Notes under the pieces: generated by a model
The model's database searches: none
The model's input: only the letters and a program-made list of their open reading frames with translations
Told to the model about the DNA's origin: nothing
Shown: positions 30,066 through 37,537 of the stretch, piece by piece
Layout: every line of letters starts with the position of its first letter
Numbering within the stretch: the first letter of the stretch is position 1
Position numbers and translations under genes: made by a program
NCBI RefSeq assembly: GCF_001908185.1
Contig: NZ_LGHM01000035.1
Location: forward strand, 2 to 64,001
Length of the DNA: 64,000 nucleotides
Reading direction: 5' to 3'
From: Bradyrhizobium sp. AS23.2
GTDB lineage: Bacteria; Pseudomonadota; Alphaproteobacteria; Rhizobiales; Xanthobacteraceae

Positions 30066-30659
30066 CTACTGCAAATGCGCCAGATAATGCGCGACCGCAG
30101 TAATCTCTTCCTCACTCATCCCGTAGGCGACATCCGCCATCGCGGCGACGCCACCGCCGACGCGCTGGCCGGCCTTGTAGTCGTGCAGCGCCTTCACGAG
30201 ATACTCCTCGCGCTGCCCGGCGAGCCGTGCCACCGCCTTGGTGCCGGCGAAGTTCTCCGTGTGGCATGAGGCACAGCGCCGGCCGACGGCGACTTGTGCG
30301 CCTTTCTTCGACAGATCTGGATCCTTGTCTTCCAGACCCTTCGGCGGGATCAACGAAGAAAAGTAGGCACCGAGATTGCGGATATCCTCGTTGTTGATCT
30401 CCTCGACGATCGGCTGCATCTGCTCATTCTTGCGCGAGCCGGCGCGGAAGAACACGAGCTGCCATTGCAGGAATTGATCGGGCTGGCCGGCAAGCGAGGG
30501 GATGTTCTCGGTCTGCGAGATGCCGTTCTCGCCATGGCAACCGGCGCAGACTTCCGCTCTTGCCTTTCCGGCCGCAGCGTCCGCGGCGCTTGCGGGCAGG
30601 GCGCCGAGCGTCAGGAGCGCAACCGCGCTGATTGCGTGTGAGATGAACTGCCGGCGCAT
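30066..30659 (-). CDS. Diheme cytochrome c4-like protein
   Basis: The 197-residue protein has a signal peptide (to ALPASAADAA) and two haem c sites, EVCAGCHGENG near residue 39 and RRCASCHTENF near residue 131, in tandem class I domains. Axial methionines are likely in NEQMQPIVEE and GVAAMADVAYGMSEEEI. This is the cytochrome c4 layout: a periplasmic electron carrier. The PQQ-type dehydrogenase gene lies upstream on the same strand, separated by 239 bp and a terminator, so it may supply electrons, but joint transcription is not shown. Confidence 0.9.
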   Translation of the reverse strand: MRRQFISHAISAVALLTLGALPASAADAAAGKARAEVCAGCHGENGISQTENIPSLAGQPDQFLQWQLVFFRAGSRKNEQMQPIVEEINNEDIRNLGAYFSSLIPPKGLEDKDPDLSKKGAQVAVGRRCASCHTENFAGTKAVARLAGQREEYLVKALHDYKAGQRVGGGVAAMADVAYGMSEEEITAVAHYLAHLQ

Positions 30660-30790
30660 GTTGGGAATTCCGATCTATCGAGCTAGTCATTCCGCACTGC
30701 GCAGTTACGCAATGGAGGGCGCCCGCCTGGTGTGAGCTATGATGCGCAATTGCGCATTTGAGAATCCATAACCGCCGTTCGTGGGTATGG

Positions 30791-30828
30791 GTTCCGGACT
30801 TGCGCGCAAGTCGCGCGCAATCCGGAAC
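30791..30828. repeat. Short palindrome between cytochrome c4 and the dehydrogenase
   Basis: GTTCCGGACTTGCGCGC pairs imperfectly with GCGCGCAATCCGGAAC. The surrounding 30687-30830 segment looks like a decayed copy of the intergenic repeats elsewhere in the window. Confidence 0.55.
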
Positions 30829-30841
30829 GACATCTTGCGAA

Positions 30842-30884
30842 TTTGAAATGAAAGAGGCTGCGGCCGTCACCCGGTCGCAGCCTC
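30842..30884 (-). terminator. Rho-independent terminator of the PQQ dehydrogenase gene
   Basis: On the minus strand GAGGCTGCGACCG pairs with CGGCCGCAGCCTC (13 bp, one mismatch) around a short loop, followed by TTTCATTT. It begins 15 bp after the stop codon at 30899. Confidence 0.85.
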
Positions 30885-30898
30885 CTGCTGATGTCGTG

Positions 30899-32182
30899 CT
30901 ACTTCTTGGCGTAGCTGATGCGGTAGATCGCGCCGGCCCAGTCGTCGGCGACGAGGATCGAACCGTCCTTGGCGAGGATGATGTCGGCGGGACGGCCGAG
31001 ATAGCCCTGGTCACCCTCGATCCAGCCGGAGGCGAACGCCTCCTGCTTGGCGTTCTTGCCGTCGGGCCCGACGATCACGCGCATGATGCGGCCGCCCTGG
31101 TACTTGTGACGATTCCAGGAACCGTGCTCGGCGATGAGGATGTTGTTCTTGTACTCGGCGGGGAACTGGTCGCCGGTGTAGAACTTCATGCCGAGCGGAG
31201 CGACGTGTGCGCCGAGATTCAGCACCGGCGGCGTGAACTCGGAGCATTTGTGGCCCATTGCGAACTTCGGGTCGGGAAGATCGCCCTGGTGGCAGTAGGG
31301 ATAGCCGAAATGCTCACCGAGCTTGTTGATCATGTTCAGCTTGTCTGAAGGCAGATCGTCACTGACCCAGTCGCGGGCATTCTCGGTAAACCAGTACTTG
31401 CCGGTGCGCGGATCGACGTCGCCGCCGACCGAGTTGCGAACGCCGAGCGCATAGACTTCGGCGTTGCCGGTCTTGGGATCGACGCGCCGGATCTGCGACA
31501 CGCTGGTCGGCGGGATGCCGATGTTGAAGGGCGGTCCGAACGGAATGTAGAACCAGCCATCCTTGTCGACCGCGATGTACTTCCAGCCATGCGCGGCATA
31601 GGACGGCATGTCGTCATAGACGACCTTGCCTTCGCCGAGATTGTCGAGCTTGGCTTCGGCATCGTCGTAGCGGATCAGCTTGTCGACGGCGATGACATAG
31701 AGCGCGCCGTCCTTGAAGGCGAGACCGGTGGGCATGTTCAGCCCCTTGAGGATGGTCTTGACCTCCTTCTTCCCGTTGTTGTCCTTGATGGCATAGACGT
31801 TGCCGAGGCCGAACGAGCCGACGAACAGCGTGCCCTTGTCGCCCCAGGCCATCTGCCGCGCGGCCAGCACGCCCGAGGCGTAGACGTCGATCTTGAAGCC
31901 CGGCGGCAGCTTGATCTTCTTGACGATGTTGGCGAGCTCGGCGTCGGAGGCGCCGGTCGGCGGCCCCGACGGCGGCGCGAGGCCTTTCTGCGCCTCAGTC
32001 TCGTCGCCGAGGAACCAGTCATCCGGCGGATGGGTCCAGAAATCCTTGTTGCCGGATTCGTAGTTCTTCAGCTGGCGCCCTTTGTCCTGCTGTTGCTGCG
32101 CATTGACGGCGCTCGTTCCCGCAAGAAGGGCCACGGCCGCAAGCGCCAAGACGGATTGAAAGACGGATCGATGGAATTTCAT
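30899..32182 (-). CDS. PQQ-dependent sugar (sorbosone-type) dehydrogenase
   Basis: The 427-residue protein has a signal peptide (MKFHRSVFQSVLALAAVALLAG, cleavage near NAQ) and a six-bladed propeller of the soluble glucose/sorbosone dehydrogenase family. Typical segments are LPPGFKIDVYASGVLAARQMAWG, GLNMPTGLAFKDGALYV, VDPKTGNAEVYALGVRNSVG, GEHFGYPYCHQGD and LIAEHGSWNRHKYQGGRIMRV. It should oxidise an aldose or sorbosone-like substrate in the periplasm with PQQ and pass electrons to a cytochrome. The true sugar is unknown. PQQ synthesis genes are not in the window. Confidence 0.87.
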   Translation of the reverse strand: MKFHRSVFQSVLALAAVALLAGTSAVNAQQQQDKGRQLKNYESGNKDFWTHPPDDWFLGDETEAQKGLAPPSGPPTGASDAELANIVKKIKLPPGFKIDVYASGVLAARQMAWGDKGTLFVGSFGLGNVYAIKDNNGKKEVKTILKGLNMPTGLAFKDGALYVIAVDKLIRYDDAEAKLDNLGEGKVVYDDMPSYAAHGWKYIAVDKDGWFYIPFGPPFNIGIPPTSVSQIRRVDPKTGNAEVYALGVRNSVGGDVDPRTGKYWFTENARDWVSDDLPSDKLNMINKLGEHFGYPYCHQGDLPDPKFAMGHKCSEFTPPVLNLGAHVAPLGMKFYTGDQFPAEYKNNILIAEHGSWNRHKYQGGRIMRVIVGPDGKNAKQEAFASGWIEGDQGYLGRPADIILAKDGSILVADDWAGAIYRISYAKK

Positions 32183-32563
32183 CGCGTCACTCCCCTAAGG
32201 CAGCCGTCAGGGCTGCACATTATTTTATGCTGGCTAGTCGAGAGGCGAAGTTTGGAGTCTGTCGAGAGGCAGACGCGAAAAGGTTAGCACATCTGCGGGC
32301 GGTGAGAAGCACGACGCACGCACTGCGGTTGCGCTCAGTAAAAATTGAGATGGATTCTCTCTCGACGCGAGGCAGGCGACAGCAATGCTCTCGCTGCAAC
32401 GCGGAATCAAAATAGCGCGCGGCTGATTTTCGGGCAGCAGGAAGGGTGGCCGCACAAAATTCGCGAAAACAACCCCATGCAAAGTAGAACGGCTCAGACC
32501 ATTTTGCTCCCGCTGAAACCGGACAGACATTTGACGCGCCGAGCAAAACAGCAAACGCGGCGA
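32183..32563. other. Intergenic region upstream of the PQQ dehydrogenase
   Basis: This 381-bp stretch is less GC-rich than its surroundings. It contains several short open frames on both strands, none with a ribosome-binding site, a conserved start or a recognisable protein. It should include the promoter of the dehydrogenase gene. I see no RNA gene or mobile element remnant that I can name. Confidence 0.45.
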
Positions 32564-33550
32564 TTAGGAGACGATAGGATAAGGCCCGCCGTCGAACACC
32601 GTGTCATGATAGCCTTTCGATCCAACCTCGCGCGCCAGCGCGCTGCGGAAATCCTTTCCCGCGCGAAGGCTATGCAACACATGCGCGAAATCGAATTCTG
32701 GCCGCCAGCCAAGCTCGCGCCGTGCACGGTCGTTGACATAGACGCGGTCGATCTCGGGGAATAGCCGCCAGCCGCGCGCCGCATAGAGCTGCGCACAATC
32801 CGGATAGAGCTCGCGCACGACACCGGCCGCGTCGCGCGCAAGCGCCGCGCGATGGCGTGGCTCGAACGGGCTCGTGGCAGAGACGATATAGCGACCGAAG
32901 CCGATCCTCAGTGCACGCTCGACGGCAAGCAGATGGGCGCTCACCGCATCCGCTATATCCAGCCGGCGATAGAGCAGCTCGTTGGCCTGCGCATTCTCGA
33001 GCGCGTAAGCCGACCGCATCGCCGGATCGTCGTCGTCCTCCGGAAAGAAGCGCGAGGTCCTCAGGATGAGTACCGGCAGCCCGCGCTCACGAAAGAACAG
33101 CTCGCACAGGCTCTCGGCCATCAGCTTGGACGTGCCATAGATGTTTTTGGGCACCGGAGGCAGATCCTCAGTCACCCACACCGCCGCCTGCCCCGCCTCG
33201 GGCCTGAGCTGCGAACCGAAGGCGCTGGTCGTGCTGGTGAAGACGAAGCTGTGCACCCCGGCGGCCAAGGCGGCCTCGAGCAGGTTCAGTGTGCCGGTGA
33301 CGTTGGTGTCGACAAAATCCTGCCTCGTGTGGGTCGCCACATGCGGCTTGTGCAGCGTCGCGGTATGGATCACGGCGGTGACGCCTGCCATCTGGTGCCG
33401 CACGAAGTCCGGGTCGACGATCGAGCCGACTGCATCGGTCCAGGCTGATTTCTTCAAATCAACCCCATGCACAGGTGAACCGCGCGCCCGGAGCGTCCGG
33501 AGAATGGCCTCGCCGAGGTGGCCCGCGCTGCCGGTGACCAGAATTGTCAT
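32564..33550 (-). CDS. NAD-dependent epimerase/dehydratase family protein
   Basis: The 328-residue protein is an extended short-chain dehydrogenase: the nucleotide motif MTILVTGSAGHLGEAILR, FTSTTSAFG, and the catalytic Tyr/Lys pair in NIYGTSKLMAE (YxxxK). The C-terminal substrate domain resembles nucleotide-sugar epimerases, but neighbouring genes give no pathway, so the substrate is unknown. The downstream end lies 381 bp from the PQQ dehydrogenase start. Upstream, 76 bp separate it from tRNA-Gly. Confidence 0.85.
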   Translation of the reverse strand: MTILVTGSAGHLGEAILRTLRARGSPVHGVDLKKSAWTDAVGSIVDPDFVRHQMAGVTAVIHTATLHKPHVATHTRQDFVDTNVTGTLNLLEAALAAGVHSFVFTSTTSAFGSQLRPEAGQAAVWVTEDLPPVPKNIYGTSKLMAESLCELFFRERGLPVLILRTSRFFPEDDDDPAMRSAYALENAQANELLYRRLDIADAVSAHLLAVERALRIGFGRYIVSATSPFEPRHRAALARDAAGVVRELYPDCAQLYAARGWRLFPEIDRVYVNDRARRELGWRPEFDFAHVLHSLRAGKDFRSALAREVGSKGYHDTVFDGGPYPIVS

Positions 33551-33626
33551 TTAAGACCCAATACAGCCGCCAGCGGCGTGGAGAACCACGGCTCAATCCG
33601 GTTTGGCTGGATGCTTGGGAGAAAAT

Positions 33627-33701
<75 letters not shown>

Positions 33702-33820
33702 ATCCTGTGTCGGTCGCGTGACGCGCCGGCAACGGCTGTCGTATGCCAAAAGCGGACGGCGAATGCAACAGCTACCGGCAGCATAGATTCGGTTTCGAGG
33801 CCCAATATGGACCCCGATCC

Positions 33821-33862
33821 CGGCCGAATCGGCCGAAAACGGCCGGGAACGGCCGAATCGGC
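33821..33862. repeat. GGCCGAATCGG short repeats upstream of cnoX
   Basis: CGGCCGAATCGGC occurs at 33821-33833 and again at 33850-33862, with extra CGGCCG units between and after (33831, 33840, 33880). They lie 110-155 bp before the cnoX start. Confidence 0.6.
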
Positions 33863-33974
33863 ACCGATGGATTGAAATTCGGCCGTCCCGGCCCAATTTA
33901 GGGCCGACATCGCAGCATATGAATTGGCGACGTGCTAAAGAGCCGCCATTCCAGACATCAGACGAGGGGATCCC

Positions 33975-34898
33975 GTGACGATCATCGACCAGGGTAACGG
34001 AGCGGCTAGCTCGGCTGCGGCCGATCTGATCAAGGACACCACCACCCAGGGCTTCGTGAAGGATGTCATCGAGGAATCGAAGCGCCAGCCGGTGCTGATC
34101 GACTTCTGGGCTGAGTGGTGCGGGCCCTGCAAGCAGCTGACCCCCGTCCTGGAAAAGGCGGTCAAGGCGGCCAAGGGCAAGGTCAAGCTGGTCAAGATGA
34201 ACATCGACCAGCACCCGGCGATCCCGGGCCAGATGGGCATCCAGTCGATCCCGGCCGTGATCGCCTTCGTCAACGGCCAGCCGGCCGACGGCTTCATGGG
34301 CGCGGTACCGGAGAGCCAGGTCAACACCTTCATCGAGCGGCTGACCAAGGGCGTCACCGCGCCGGGCGAGGTCAATGTCGCCGAGATCGTGCAGGAGGCC
34401 GACGGCGTGCTCGCCGAGGGCGACACTGCTGCGGCTGCGCAGATCTACGCCGAGGCGCTGCAGCATGATTCGACCAACATCGCGGCGCTTGCCGGGCTGG
34501 CGAAGTGCTACGCCGTCTCCGGTGCAATGGAGCAGGCCAAGCAGACGCTCGCCATGGTGCCGGAGGCCAAGCGCAACGACCCCGCCGTGAAGGCGGTGCA
34601 GACCACGATCGATCTCGCCGAGCAGGCGGAGTCGCTGGGGCCGGTCGCCGAACTGGAGCAAAAAGTCGCCGCAAACCCGCTCGATCATCAGGCCCGCTTC
34701 GACCTTGCGACCGCGCTCAACGCCCAAGGCAACCGGGCGGCGGCCACTGAGCAGCTGCTCGCGATCGTCAAGCGCGACCGCAAATGGAACGACGACGGCG
34801 CCCGCAAGCAGCTGGTGCAGTTCTTCGAGGCCTGGGGCGGCACGGATGATGCAACTGTCGAGGGACGAAAGCGCCTGTCGACGATCCTGTTTTCCTGA
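33975..34898 (+). CDS. cnoX: CnoX-like thioredoxin–TPR protein
   Basis: The 307-residue protein has an N-terminal thioredoxin domain with an intact active site, FWAEWCGPCKQL, and the cis-Pro segment QSIPAVIAFVNG, followed by a C-terminal TPR-like domain (about residues 125-305). This is the YbbN/CnoX layout, a redox chaperone that hands substrates to GroEL/DnaK under oxidative stress. The E. coli protein lacks the CxxC disulfide site, whereas here it is complete, so true thioredoxin activity is likely. The start is GTG at 33975 with GAGGGGA at 33964-33970. Confidence 0.9.
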   Translation: MTIIDQGNGAASSAAADLIKDTTTQGFVKDVIEESKRQPVLIDFWAEWCGPCKQLTPVLEKAVKAAKGKVKLVKMNIDQHPAIPGQMGIQSIPAVIAFVNGQPADGFMGAVPESQVNTFIERLTKGVTAPGEVNVAEIVQEADGVLAEGDTAAAAQIYAEALQHDSTNIAALAGLAKCYAVSGAMEQAKQTLAMVPEAKRNDPAVKAVQTTIDLAEQAESLGPVAELEQKVAANPLDHQARFDLATALNAQGNRAAATEQLLAIVKRDRKWNDDGARKQLVQFFEAWGGTDDATVEGRKRLSTILFS

Positions 34899-34911
34899 GG
34901 CGCTGTTTTTG

Positions 34912-34986
34912 TTGGAGCATGATCTCGTCGGAAAACCGCTAAACACTTTTCGCTAACGCGGTTCTGCGGATCCGGATCATGCCCTA
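34912..34986. repeat. RIME-like intergenic palindrome, copy 1
   Basis: GAGCATGATC and GATCATGCCC are outer arms around GGAAAACCGCT...CGCGGTTCTGCGG. The wording GGAGCATGATCTCGTCGGAA and ATCCGGATCATGCCC resembles Rhizobiales intergenic mosaic elements. It separates cnoX from the LON-domain gene. Confidence 0.7.
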
Positions 34987-35006
34987 ACACCTTTAGCGGG
35001 GACCAG

Positions 35007-35684
35007 ATGCCGCTCAACATCGAATATCGCGGGCCCGCCGACCTTCCGGAGATCATTCCGGTGTTTCCACTGCCGGGCGCGCTGCTGCTACCCCGCGGCC
35101 AGATGCCGCTCAACATCTTCGAGGCGCGCTATCTTGCGATGGTCGACGACGCCTTGCGCGACGGCCATCGCCTGATCGGCATGATTCAGCCCGACGTGGC
35201 GCACTCGCCGAAGAACTCCAACAAGCCGGTGCTGTTCCGCGTCGGCTGCGTCGGACGCATCACCCAGCTCGCCGAATCCGGTGACGGCCGCTACATCCTC
35301 GAGCTCACCGGCGTCTCGCGCTTCAAGGTGGTCGAGGAGCTGGAAGTGCTGACTGCCTACCGGCAGTGCAAGGTCGACTTCTTCGCCTTCGTCGACGACT
35401 TCACCGCGCGCATGGGCGAGGACGAGGTCGATCGCGAGGCGCTGCTCTCGGTGCTGGCGGACTTTTTGAAGGCCAACAATCTCAAAGTCGACTGGGAAGG
35501 CGTCGAGGCCGCTCCTAACGAAGCGCTCGTCAACGCGCTGGCGATGATGTCGCCCTATGGCCCCGCGGAAAAGCAGGCCATGCTGGAGGCGCCGGATTTG
35601 AAGACCCGCGCCGAGATATTGATCGCGGTGACCGAGATGGACCTCGCCAAGAAGCGCACCAGTGGCGACCCACCGTTGCAATAG
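35007..35684 (+). CDS. LON peptidase substrate-binding domain protein
   Basis: The 225-residue protein is the N-terminal (substrate-binding) domain of Lon protease standing alone: IIPVFPLPGALLLPRGQMPLNIFEARYLAMVDDAL, then GCVGRITQLAESGDGRYILELTGVSRFKV. No ATPase or protease domain is present. Its role is unknown; cereblon-type relatives bind ligands or degron peptides. In relatives it normally follows the CnoX gene and precedes trm112; here the next 8 kb intervene. Confidence 0.9.
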   Translation: MPLNIEYRGPADLPEIIPVFPLPGALLLPRGQMPLNIFEARYLAMVDDALRDGHRLIGMIQPDVAHSPKNSNKPVLFRVGCVGRITQLAESGDGRYILELTGVSRFKVVEELEVLTAYRQCKVDFFAFVDDFTARMGEDEVDREALLSVLADFLKANNLKVDWEGVEAAPNEALVNALAMMSPYGPAEKQAMLEAPDLKTRAEILIAVTEMDLAKKRTSGDPPLQ

Positions 35685-35701
35685 CACGAGCCTGCAGGAC
35701 G

Positions 35702-36121
35702 CTACCGTGGCTCCCGTCGACCCAGCCAGATATGGAGCGGAAGCATCAGGGCCAACGAGAATCCGGTGCCCAGGTGAATCCAGCTCATCCAGGGCCGTAC
35801 CGCTTCCGATCCCAGGTAATAGAGCCCGAACGCGGTCGCCATCAGCACGGCATTGAACGACACCACGACCGATCCGGAGACGAGGTTCTTGCCGCTCCGC
35901 CACGATCGCCACAGGTGCACCGGAATGAGCGCGCCAAGCAGCAACAGCGCCAGCATTGCGACACCGCCATGGATCATCAGCACGTTGGCGGCGATCTGCT
36001 GCCATATCTCGTCGCCGGCAACGTCCTTCTGCCAGTCGGCCACGAGCCAACCGGCGCCGGTCAGAATCAGCGTCGCGAACGCCGCGTAGAGCGAGTAGCG
36101 AAATGATGTTCTAAGCCGCAA
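35702..36121 (-). CDS. Four-helix b-type cytochrome-like membrane protein (DUF4405-like)
   Basis: The 139-residue protein has four membrane segments. Histidines are placed as in small diheme b cytochromes: H51 and H69 bracket helix 2, H116 and H130 lie in helix 4 (WIHLGTGFSLALMLPLHIWLG). It would carry electrons across the inner membrane. It is the last gene of the cluster and overlaps apbE by 11 bp, so it is almost certainly co-translated with the flavin transferase. Family assignment (DUF4405/cytochrome b561-like) is by topology and histidine pattern rather than a strong signature. Confidence 0.75.
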   Translation of the reverse strand: MRLRTSFRYSLYAAFATLILTGAGWLVADWQKDVAGDEIWQQIAANVLMIHGGVAMLALLLLGALIPVHLWRSWRSGKNLVSGSVVVSFNAVLMATAFGLYYLGSEAVRPWMSWIHLGTGFSLALMLPLHIWLGRREPR

Positions 36122-37022
36122 GGTGCACCGCGTGATGCCAGTCGGAGGTTATCTGAAGGTCGCCGTCGGCCGAGATCAACAAGGCGCCGGCCTGGTAATA
36201 TTTGAGCAGTTGGCCCGCATCGGTCCCGGAGATCATGGCGATCTTGGTCAAGGCGTCGGCAATCATGCAGGAGGGCGCGCGAATCGTGACGCCGTCGATC
36301 AGCCTTGCCGGCCTCTGAGTCGTGGGATCAATCACCGCCGAACAGCCCGGCTCACTGCTGTCGAACAGCTCGACGCGACGCGCCGTTGAGGCCAGCGCTT
36401 CGTCTGCCACGTCGATGCGGCAGATCGATCGGCCTGGGTCGCGGGGATCGCGGACGTGAACTGCGTGCGGCTCCGCGCCAAAGGCCCGAAGGTCGCCGCC
36501 CGCATTCACCATGCCCCTAGGAGCGCCAAAATCGCGCAGCGCGGCCACCGCTCGGTCGACGGCAAAGCCCTTCGCTATGCCACCAAGGTCAATCGTGACA
36601 TCGGTCGATCGAAAGTGGGCCTTGTGGCCCGGAAGCAGCTCAATCGCGTCGGCGAAGCCCGCAATCGGCGCCGACGCAGGCTTATCCTTCACGAGCGGCA
36701 GCAACCCCATCGTCTGCAGCGCCGGTGCGATCGTGATATCAAAAAGCCCGCCGGAGCGGCGATGCAGCTCAACGGCGGTCTCGAGCACCTCGAACGTCCA
36801 CGCATGGACGCTCACGGGGCGAATGCCGGCTTCGCGGTTGAGCCGGCTGACGTCGCTATCCGGCTCATGAAAGCTCATCAGCCGATGCACCTGCGCAATG
36901 GCATCGAATGCGGCGTCGATGGCGCCGTCCATGCCGGATCTGCGAGCGCCCGCAACCTCGATCTCCACGAAGGTGCCGAGCAGCGGCCTTGCGCGACGGA
37001 TGCTATCGGAGGCGATTGCCAT
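36111..37022 (-). CDS. apbE: FAD:protein FMN transferase
   Basis: The 303-residue protein is an ApbE-family flavin transferase: MGTFVEIEVAG-like start (PLLGTFVEIEVAG), LFDITIAPALQ, TIDLGGIAKGFAVDRAV, GMVNAGGDLRAFG and the metal-binding APSCMIADALTKIAMI. It moves FMN from FAD onto a Thr/Ser of periplasmic FMN-binding domains. No clear signal peptide is seen at this start; alternative N-termini or cytosolic flavinylation are possible. It overlaps the FMN-binding protein gene by 20 bp and the cytochrome gene by 11 bp, which identifies its likely substrate. Confidence 0.92.
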   Translation of the reverse strand: MAIASDSIRRARPLLGTFVEIEVAGARRSGMDGAIDAAFDAIAQVHRLMSFHEPDSDVSRLNREAGIRPVSVHAWTFEVLETAVELHRRSGGLFDITIAPALQTMGLLPLVKDKPASAPIAGFADAIELLPGHKAHFRSTDVTIDLGGIAKGFAVDRAVAALRDFGAPRGMVNAGGDLRAFGAEPHAVHVRDPRDPGRSICRIDVADEALASTARRVELFDSSEPGCSAVIDPTTQRPARLIDGVTIRAPSCMIADALTKIAMISGTDAGQLLKYYQAGALLISADGDLQITSDWHHAVHLAA

Positions 37023-37473
37023 AAGCTGCCAGTATTCTTTTCACGCCTTCGGTGACATGGGTCGACGATAGCGTCGCGCCGGCGATATTCCTGATGTCGC
37101 CGTTGATCTTGAGCGCATTGCCGCTGGTCTTGCCGACGAACTGTGCGAGCCAGCTCGGGCTCCTGATTTCGCCGCCATAGGATTCCCGATATTCCAGGAT
37201 CTCGATTTTATGGACGGCACCCGCCGGGGTCAGCGCCACTGCGTAGTCGATGAAGAGGTGCTTGCCGACGACCCGGTCGAACACGAAAAAGCCGACAACC
37301 TTGCCGCCGGCCTCGGCCTTCCAGACGCGGCCCGCCTGAACTTCGGAAAAATGTGTCGCGGACGGAAATGCCTCCTTCTGCGCTTCCTCAATCGACAGAT
37401 ACCGGACGGCATAGGCGGGAGAGGCGGCAGACAAGATCGCTGCAGCCGACGCGGTGTATCGAACCCAATTCAT
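37003..37473 (-). CDS. Periplasmic FMN-binding domain protein
   Basis: The 156-residue protein has a signal peptide (MNWVRYTASAAAILSAASPAYA) and an FMN_bind domain. Its C-terminal NIAGATLSSTHVTEG carries the GAT of the flavinylation motif, with the acceptor threonine near residue 134. The usual Dxx(S/T)GAT is only partly kept: Arg replaces Asp and Ala replaces Ser/Thr. It should hold covalent FMN and shuttle electrons in the periplasm. It overlaps apbE, and the start ATG at 37471-37473 gives a good signal peptide. Confidence 0.87.
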   Translation of the reverse strand: MNWVRYTASAAAILSAASPAYAVRYLSIEEAQKEAFPSATHFSEVQAGRVWKAEAGGKVVGFFVFDRVVGKHLFIDYAVALTPAGAVHKIEILEYRESYGGEIRSPSWLAQFVGKTSGNALKINGDIRNIAGATLSSTHVTEGVKRILAAYGNRLR

Positions 37474-37537
37474 AGTCACCTCGCTCCTGGCCCTCTCCTC
37501 AGGCCTCGCAAAATTGTCCCAAGCGACCCTGTCGGCA

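Noticed and set aside
32345..32764. A plus-strand frame upstream of the epimerase gene end
   Set aside because: Its second half is antisense to the epimerase gene and its first half has no ribosome-binding site or conserved look.
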